A DNA stretch of 34,930 nt from a bacterium (GTDB lineage: Bacteria > Actinomycetota > Acidimicrobiia > Acidimicrobiales > CATQHL01): contig JAPOYM010000042.1 of NCBI GenBank assembly GCA_026706565.1, forward strand, positions 1-34,930, read 5' to 3'. Position numbers and translations under genes: made by a program. Under the pieces are notes generated by a model. That model made no database searches. It was not told where the DNA came from and worked only from the letters and a program-made list of their open reading frames with translations. This document shows, one piece after another, positions 29,443-34,930 of the stretch. Every line of letters begins with the position of its first letter. The first letter of the stretch is position 1.

Positions 29443-30285
29443 TCAGTCCGCCAGGGGGGTGAGGGCTTCGGCCAGGGGTTCGAGGACCGCGGGGTCGTGC
29501 GGCGGGGGGAGGTAGCAGATGGCGAGGTCGGCGCCGGCCTCGCGGTAGGCGGCGGCCTGGGCGGCCACTGGGCCGGGGTCGCCGTCGTGGGGCACCCGAA
29601 CGTGGACCGAGGTCATGATCTCGGCCGGGTCGCGTCCGATGGCCCCGCAGGCATCTTCGAGCACCGCGTGCTTGCCCCGGAACTCCTCGACCCCGAAGAC
29701 GGGGCAGTTCCAGTGGTCGGCGTAGCGGGCCACCAGCGGCAGGGTGCGCCGCTCGCCCTGGCCGCCGATGCAGATCGGCGGGTGCGGCTGCTGGACGCCG
29801 GGCGGGTTGTTGCGGGCCTCGCTGAGGGTGAAATAGCGGCCCTCGAAGCTGGTGAGCTCTCGGGTGAGCAGGCCCTTGATGACCTCGCATGCCTCGGCGA
29901 AGCGGTCGAAGCGCTCGGTGAGGGTGCCGAGCTCGATGCCGTAGGCGTCGCACTCCTCGACGTTCCAGCCGGCGCCGATGCCCAACTCCAAGCGGCCGGC
30001 GCTGATGATGTCCAACGAGGACGCCATAGCGGCCAGCACCGCCGGGTGGCGGTAGACGATGCCGTTCACCATAGAGCCGACGCGGATGCGCTTCGTGGCC
30101 TGCGCCAGCGCCGCCAGCGTCGTCCAGCCTTCGAGGCACTCCCCCGCAGAGTCGGAGAAGATCGGGTAGAAGTGGTCGAAGTTCCAGGCCGATGTGAACA
30201 CCGGAATGTCGTCGGCCTCGGTCCAGACGGCCAGCATGTCGGCCCACGCGGTGTCCTGCTGAGAGGTCTTGATCCCGAAGAGCAT
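29443..30285 (-). CDS. LLM-class F420-dependent oxidoreductase-like
   Basis: MLFGIKTSQQDTAWADMLAVWTEADDIPVFTSAWNFDHFYPIF...SSLDIISAGRLELGIGAGWNVEECDAYGIELGTLTERFDRFAEACEVIKGLL. Confidence 0.93.
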   Translation of the reverse strand: MLFGIKTSQQDTAWADMLAVWTEADDIPVFTSAWNFDHFYPIFSDSAGECLEGWTTLAALAQATKRIRVGSMVNGIVYRHPAVLAAMASSLDIISAGRLELGIGAGWNVEECDAYGIELGTLTERFDRFAEACEVIKGLLTRELTSFEGRYFTLSEARNNPPGVQQPHPPICIGGQGERRTLPLVARYADHWNCPVFGVEEFRGKHAVLEDACGAIGRDPAEIMTSVHVRVPHDGDPGPVAAQAAAYREAGADLAICYLPPPHDPAVLEPLAEALTPLAD

Positions 30286-30407
30286 GGCCGCACGGTACCG
30301 GACCTCGGCCGGCGCCGGGCGATCTGTCGGGGCGGCGAGTCGGATCGCTGGGCGACGGTTGCTGTCTCGGGCGCTGAAGCCCGACTCGCCGCAAGTACAT
30401 TTGCGCC

Positions 30408-30878
30408 ATGGCCCAGCCCCCCTACGTGCCGCACGCCCCCGGCGGGGCGGCGCCCCACTACACGTCGCCCCCGCAGCGCCGCGGCGGCTGGCGGGCCGGC
30501 CGTCCCGGCGAACTGGCCGAAGGGCCGCAGCCGGCCGGAGACGGGTTCGGCCACCAAGGGCCCGACCAGGGCTACGCCCTGCGCCTAGCGAAGCGCTTCG
30601 TCCCTCGGCTGGCGCTGCAACCCGGCGAGAAGGCCGCCGACGTGGTAGCCGGCTGCGTGACGGTGGCGATCAAGCGGGCCTCGCTGTTCGGCCGGGCGCC
30701 GGTGGCCGCCGACCTGCAGACAGCGTTCGACCACTGGGGGTATCTCGACGCCGGCACGCCCGTGGAGGTGGTGGCCTCGCGGCGGGCGCTGTTCGCCGGC
30801 GCCGGGGGGCACGACGGCTACACCGTCCGCAGCCGCATCGCCGAGGAGGTGCCGCCCGAGGCGCTCGGGGCGCCGTGA
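30408..30878 (+). CDS. conserved hypothetical protein upstream of gltX
   Basis: Open frame with TACATT-6nt-ATG start and 4-nt GTGA overlap with gltX. Confidence 0.7.
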   Translation: MAQPPYVPHAPGGAAPHYTSPPQRRGGWRAGRPGELAEGPQPAGDGFGHQGPDQGYALRLAKRFVPRLALQPGEKAADVVAGCVTVAIKRASLFGRAPVAADLQTAFDHWGYLDAGTPVEVVASRRALFAGAGGHDGYTVRSRIAEEVPPEALGAP

Positions 30879-32230
30879 GCGCGGCGCGGGTGCGGTTCGC
30901 CCCGTCCCCCACGGGGTTCCTGCACGTCGGCTCGGCCCGCACGGCGCTGTTCAACTGGATCTACGCCCGCTCGGTGGGCGGACGGATGCTGCTGCGCATC
31001 GAGGACACCGACGAGGCACGCAACCAGCCCGAGGCAGTCGACCTCATCTACGACCTGCTGACGTGGCTGGGCATCGACTGGGACGAGGCGCCGCTGTTGC
31101 AGTCCCAGCGCCGGGAGCGCCACCGGGAGGCCGTGGAGTCGCTGCTGGAGTGCGGCGCCGCCTACCTGTGCGACGCCGACAACCAGCCCGTAGCGGGGAC
31201 GACGCTGCGGGCCGGTCTGGCGGCCCGGTTCCGGATGCCCGCCGGGCGGAAGGTGTCCTTCCACGACGCGGTGCGCGGGGAGGTGTCCTTCGCCAGCGAC
31301 GACCTGGAGGACTTCGTGGTGTGGCGCTCGGGGGGCGCCGCCACGTTCCTGCTGGCCAACGCCGTCGACGACGTGGACATGGGAGTCAGCCACGCCATCA
31401 GGGGCGAGGACCTCCTGTCGGGGGCGCCGAAGGTGATCCTGCTGCTGGAAGCGCTGGGGGCGCCGCCGCCGGTCTACGCCCACCTGCCGCTGCTGGTGAA
31501 CGCCGCCCGCAAGAAGCTCTCCAAGCGGCGCGACGACGTGTCGCTGGGCGACTACCGGGCCCGCGGCTACCTGCCCGAGGCCATGGCGAACCACCTGGCG
31601 CTGCTGGGCTGGGGGCCGACCGACGGCGTCGAGATCCGCCCCATGGCCGAGATCATCCAGCAGTTCCGCCTGGCCGACGTGAACCGGGCGCCGGCGTTCT
31701 TCGACACCAAGAAGCTGGAGCACTTCAACGGGGTGTACATCCGGGCGTTGAGCACCGAGGAGTACCTGCGGCGCTCCGAGCCGTGGCTGGGCGAGGCGGC
31801 TCCCTGGCCCGCCGAGCGGACCCGCCCCGAGGTGCTGGAGGCCCTGGCCCCGGTGGTGCAGGAGAAGGTGCGCACCCTCGGCGACATCGGCCGCTACGTG
31901 GACTGGCTGTTCCTGGAGGAGCCGCCGGCCGATGACGACTCGTGGCGCAAGGCCATGGGCGGCCCGCAGGCCCCGGCGGTGCTGGACGACGCCATCGCCA
32001 CCTACGCCGCCGCCGACTGGACCCCCGAAGCCGCCCACGCCGCCGCGCTCGCCCTCGCCGAGCGCCACGACCTGAAGCTGGGCAAGGCCCAGGCCCCGAT
32101 CCGGGTGGCGCTCACCGGACGCACCGTCGGCCCGCCGCTCTTCGAGTCCATGGTCCTGCTGGACCGAGCCGAGGTCCTCCGCCGCCTGCGGAACGCCCGG
32201 GCCCGCCTGGATTCGGAGCCCGCCGGCTGA
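30875..32230 (+). CDS. gltX: glutamyl-tRNA synthetase (GltX)
   Basis: GTG 30875: VSAARVRFAPSPTGFLHVGSARTALFNWIYARSVGGRMLLRIEDTDEARN...KKLSKRRDDVSLGDYRARGYLPEAMANHLALLGW. Confidence 0.96.
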   Translation: MSAARVRFAPSPTGFLHVGSARTALFNWIYARSVGGRMLLRIEDTDEARNQPEAVDLIYDLLTWLGIDWDEAPLLQSQRRERHREAVESLLECGAAYLCDADNQPVAGTTLRAGLAARFRMPAGRKVSFHDAVRGEVSFASDDLEDFVVWRSGGAATFLLANAVDDVDMGVSHAIRGEDLLSGAPKVILLLEALGAPPPVYAHLPLLVNAARKKLSKRRDDVSLGDYRARGYLPEAMANHLALLGWGPTDGVEIRPMAEIIQQFRLADVNRAPAFFDTKKLEHFNGVYIRALSTEEYLRRSEPWLGEAAPWPAERTRPEVLEALAPVVQEKVRTLGDIGRYVDWLFLEEPPADDDSWRKAMGGPQAPAVLDDAIATYAAADWTPEAAHAAALALAERHDLKLGKAQAPIRVALTGRTVGPPLFESMVLLDRAEVLRRLRNARARLDSEPAG

Positions 32231-32443
32231 CAGTCCTTCCGGGGCGGGGCCCGCCTGGAGACTGAGCGCGCCCAGCTCTTCTCCTCCAAGTGCCGGCAAC
32301 CGTCCCAAGAATCACCACAACCGAGGGCGGTCGACGCCGGGGGCGAAGTCCGGATCGATTACGCAGGCGAGAGACGGACTCGGCACCGGGGGCGCCCGCC
32401 CGGGCCGTCGCCAGCGGGTTGCCGGTAGCCTTGTCCCACCCTT

Positions 32444-32515
32444 TCGGGGGTGGTGTAATAGGCAACACAGCGGGTTCTGGTCCCGTCGTTGGGGGTTCGA
32501 GTCCTCCCCCCCGAG
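32444..32515 (+). tRNA. tRNA-Gln(CTG)
   Basis: TCGGGGG...CCCCCGA acceptor, G73, anticodon loop TTCTGGT. Confidence 0.94.
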
Positions 32516-32562
32516 CATCTCCGAGCGCTCCGGTCAGCCGGCGCGCTCCGCCGCATCCGGCG

Positions 32563-34440
32563 CTAACCCTCGGCGGGACAGTCCACGTCGCCCGACGGCA
32601 CGACGAGGTCGACTAGGTACTCGTCCGCGACCGCGGTTACGCAGCGGCTCAGGCCGTAGCTGGTGTGGTCGTTTCCGTCGTAGCTGACGAGCACCCCGGA
32701 GGCGAGTTGGCGGGACACCGACACCGCCCACTCGTAGGGGGTGGCGTTGTCGCCCCGGTTGCCGACGACCAGGATCGGCGGCGCATCCGGGGCAGCGATG
32801 GGGCCGACAGGCAGCGTGCCGGCAACCACCGGCCAGTGCTCACAAGGCAGGCCCGACACCGCCGAGGCTCGCCCGAAATCGCCGGCCACCGCTACCAGCG
32901 CCTCGGTGAAGGCGTCCAACTCTGCACGGTCGGCCGCGCCGCCGTCGGTGCAGACGACGCTGACGAACGCGCCGAGGTCGCCGAGATCGGTGTAGAACTC
33001 GCCCAGCAGGCCGAGCAGCGTCCCGTCGCCGTTCACCGCGGCGGCGAGCCCGTCGAAGAATTCCGGCCAGAGCTCCGAACTGTATGAGGCCATCACCGCC
33101 GCCAGGATCGCACGGGCAGGCCCGAGCACGACCTGCTCGGCGGAGTCCCGCATCGGCTCAGCGTCAATGCGGACCAGCAGCCGGTCGTAAGTCTCCTCGG
33201 GGTCGTCGGTCACCGCGCAGCTCCGATCGCTGCGGCACCAGGCGAACATCGCCTCGATGGCGCGGGTGAAGCCGACCATCTGCCCCACCGCCAGCTCGGC
33301 GCCGCCAAGCGACGGGTCGACCACGCCGTCGAGGACGGCCGCCCGGAGTCGCTCGCCGAACATGTCGGCGTAGAGGAGGCCCAGCCGCGTGCCGTAGCTG
33401 AACCCGAGGAAGCTGATCGTCTCGGTGCCCAGCGCCCGGCGGATGGCCTCCATGTCGCGCACCGTGTCCATGGTGCCGATGTGGCCGACCGCGGCGCCGA
33501 GGTTGGCGACGCACGCCTCGGCGAGGGTGCGCGCCGCGGCATCGAGCTCCGCCTGCTCAGCGGCCGAGTCCGGCGCGGGGTCCACCAGATGGAAGTGCCG
33601 GGCCTCGTCTCGGCACCCGGAAGGGACACTGCCGCCGACGCCTCGAGGATCCCAGCCGACCACATCGAAGCGCCCCAGCAACTCATTCGACAGCCCGGCC
33701 CCGAAGTCCAGGAAGCCGTCCATGCCTCCGCCGGGGCCGCCCGGATTGACCAGCAGGTAGCCGATCCGCAGGGCGGGGTCGCGGGCGGGAACCATGCCGA
33801 CAGCCAACTCCACCGCTGCGCCGCGGGGATCGTCGTGATCGAGGGGCACCGTCACGGTGCCGCACAGGTAATCCCGCTCGCAGTCGGCGAACTGCAGCAT
33901 CACCGGCACATCCGGCCGCTCGCCGACGGGCGCCGGCACCGCGTCCTGCACTTCGTCATCGCGGGCCGGCTCGTGCGGCGGCGCGGCCTCGGGCGGTTCA
34001 GGCGGCGCCGCGGGCTCAGGCAACTCGGGCGGCAAGGGCTCGGGGGGCTCAGGCGGCGCCGCGGGCTCAGGCAACTCGGACGGCAAGGGCTCGGGGGGCT
34101 CAGGCGGCGCCGCAGGCTCGGGGGGTATAGAAGGCGGCTGTGGCGGCGGACCGGCCGGCACACCTGCGGCGGCGGGCGCCACCGATGGCCCGTGTTCGTC
34201 CGGCGCGGCAGGTTCGACCGCTTCGCCGCCCCCCTCGGCCATCCCGGCGGGCGGAAGTCCAGGCTCCGGCGCGCTCGGCAGCTCCTCGCCTGACGACGGC
34301 TCGGGCGCCTCGACGGGCACCCCCGCAGCAGGCTCGCGACCCGCGGGTCCGCCGCCTCCGGCACCGCCGCCGCACGCCGCCGCGACGAGCATCACCGCCA
34401 CGAGCGCGGCGACCATCCTACCCAACCCACCGCCGAGCAC
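32563..34440 (-). CDS. secreted lipoprotein alpha/beta hydrolase (TAP-like, proteinase/tripeptidyl aminopeptidase family) with Pro-rich N-terminal linker
   Basis: Lipobox LVAAAC; YLLVNPGGPGGGMDGF; ISFLGFSYGTRLGLLYADMFGERLRAAVLDGVVDPS; PILVVGNRGDNATPYEWA; SYDGNDHTSYG. Confidence 0.92.
   Translation of the reverse strand: MLGGGLGRMVAALVAVMLVAAACGGGAGGGGPAGREPAAGVPVEAPEPSSGEELPSAPEPGLPPAGMAEGGGEAVEPAAPDEHGPSVAPAAAGVPAGPPPQPPSIPPEPAAPPEPPEPLPSELPEPAAPPEPPEPLPPELPEPAAPPEPPEAAPPHEPARDDEVQDAVPAPVGERPDVPVMLQFADCERDYLCGTVTVPLDHDDPRGAAVELAVGMVPARDPALRIGYLLVNPGGPGGGMDGFLDFGAGLSNELLGRFDVVGWDPRGVGGSVPSGCRDEARHFHLVDPAPDSAAEQAELDAAARTLAEACVANLGAAVGHIGTMDTVRDMEAIRRALGTETISFLGFSYGTRLGLLYADMFGERLRAAVLDGVVDPSLGGAELAVGQMVGFTRAIEAMFAWCRSDRSCAVTDDPEETYDRLLVRIDAEPMRDSAEQVVLGPARAILAAVMASYSSELWPEFFDGLAAAVNGDGTLLGLLGEFYTDLGDLGAFVSVVCTDGGAADRAELDAFTEALVAVAGDFGRASAVSGLPCEHWPVVAGTLPVGPIAAPDAPPILVVGNRGDNATPYEWAVSVSRQLASGVLVSYDGNDHTSYGLSRCVTAVADEYLVDLVVPSGDVDCPAEG
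34010..34115 (-). repeat. 51-bp in-frame repeat (PEPAAPPEPPEPLPSEL)n in the lipoprotein hydrolase linker
   Basis: ggcggcgccgcgggctcaggcaactcgg...ggcaagggctcggggggctca repeated; protein PEPAAPPEPPEPLPSELPEPAAPPEPPEPLPPELPEPAAPPEPPE. Confidence 0.85.
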
Positions 34441-34551
34441 CGCCCCACCCTAACCACGGGACTGGCGCCCGCCGGGACTCCCCAGAGCAGTTGCGGTGGG
34501 CGGTGCCGGTGGTCGGGGCGGGGTGGGGGCCGCTAGCCTGTGGGGTGACCT

Positions 34552-34624
34552 GCCCCGTTCGTCTAGAGGCCTAGGACGCCAGATTCTCAATCTGGTAACA
34601 CGGGTTCGAATCCCGTACGGGGTG
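34552..34624 (+). tRNA. tRNA-Glu(CTC)
   Basis: GCCCCGTTCGTCTAGAGGCCTAGGACGCCAGATTCTCAATCTGGTAACACGGGTTCGAATCCCGTACGGGGTG; loop TTCTCAA. Confidence 0.96.
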
Positions 34625-34652
34625 CCCAGCCGCCGATCGCCGCGAGGCCTCC

Positions 34653-34826
34653 ATGACGACCCACATCGTGGACGGGCCCTGCCCCAGCCCCGACTGCCTC
34701 GCGCTGGTCTCCTACGGCATCGACCACGTCGACGGCGTCCGGGTGCTGGCCGGCACCTGCAAGGTGTGCGGCGCCTACCGGGCCTACGACGGCGCCAAGA
34801 ACATCACCGTCATGCCCGAGGAGTAG
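34653..34826 (+). CDS. 57-aa putative zinc-ribbon-like protein between tRNA genes
   Basis: MTTHIVDGPCPSPDCLALVSYGIDHVDGVRVLAGTCKVCGAYRAYDGAKNITVMPEE*; CPSPDC...CKVC; GAGG upstream; below the ORF-track length cutoff. Confidence 0.65.
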   Translation: MTTHIVDGPCPSPDCLALVSYGIDHVDGVRVLAGTCKVCGAYRAYDGAKNITVMPEE

Positions 34827-34843
34827 CCGGGGACACAACGGCG

Positions 34844-34869
34844 CGGCCCCGACGGCAGGGTCGGGGCCG
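34844..34869. terminator. strong hairpin between the 57-aa ORF and convergent tRNA-Pro
   Basis: cggccccgac-ggcagg-gtcggggccg, 10-bp perfect stem. Confidence 0.65.
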
Positions 34870-34876
34870 AGAGGCG

Positions 34877-34930
34877 TCGGGCTGGCCGGATTTGAACCGG
34901 CGACCCCCTGCTCCCAAAGCAGGTGCGCTG
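34877..34930 (-). tRNA. tRNA-Pro(TGG), 5' part beyond window
   Basis: Minus strand CACCTGCTTTGGGAGCAGGGGGTCGCCGGTTCAAATCCGGCCAGCCCGA; loop TTTGGGA. Confidence 0.92.

Overview
High-GC actinobacterial chromosomal window; the gene content and GroEL/LeuB/CysO types suggest an Acidimicrobiia-like lineage (inference only). On the minus strand at the left are t6A genes (tsaE-tsaB-tsaD, tsaD cut by the window edge), a family-4/5-type uracil-DNA glycosylase and a Uma2-family protein. Next come four consecutive secreted, Cys-containing paralogs (3558-9659), which I consider the best candidate for something undescribed. They are followed by a fused nucleotidyltransferase-HEPN protein, an LRV-repeat protein with an RHH-like C-terminus, and a coiled-coil protein built from near-perfect 21/63-bp tandem repeats. 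The remainder is groES-groEL with a perfect CIRCE element, tRNA-Thr, a LytR_C-like protein, glycerate kinase, a CysO-like sulfur carrier with residues beyond the GG, a second groEL with a degenerate CIRCE, a nitrobindin-like protein, metY, an ion channel, greA-leuC-leuD divergent from leuB-ilvE-cimA, an LLM oxidoreductase, gltX, tRNA-Gln, a TAP-like lipoprotein hydrolase, tRNA-Glu, a 57-aa Zn-ribbon-like ORF and tRNA-Pro (cut). About nine genes have a TANNNT hexamer exactly 6-7 nt before the start codon, suggesting common leaderless transcription. The clearest case is a symmetric divergent greA/leuB promoter. No CRISPR, transposase or prophage was seen. All homology calls come from motif recognition by eye; no searches were run.
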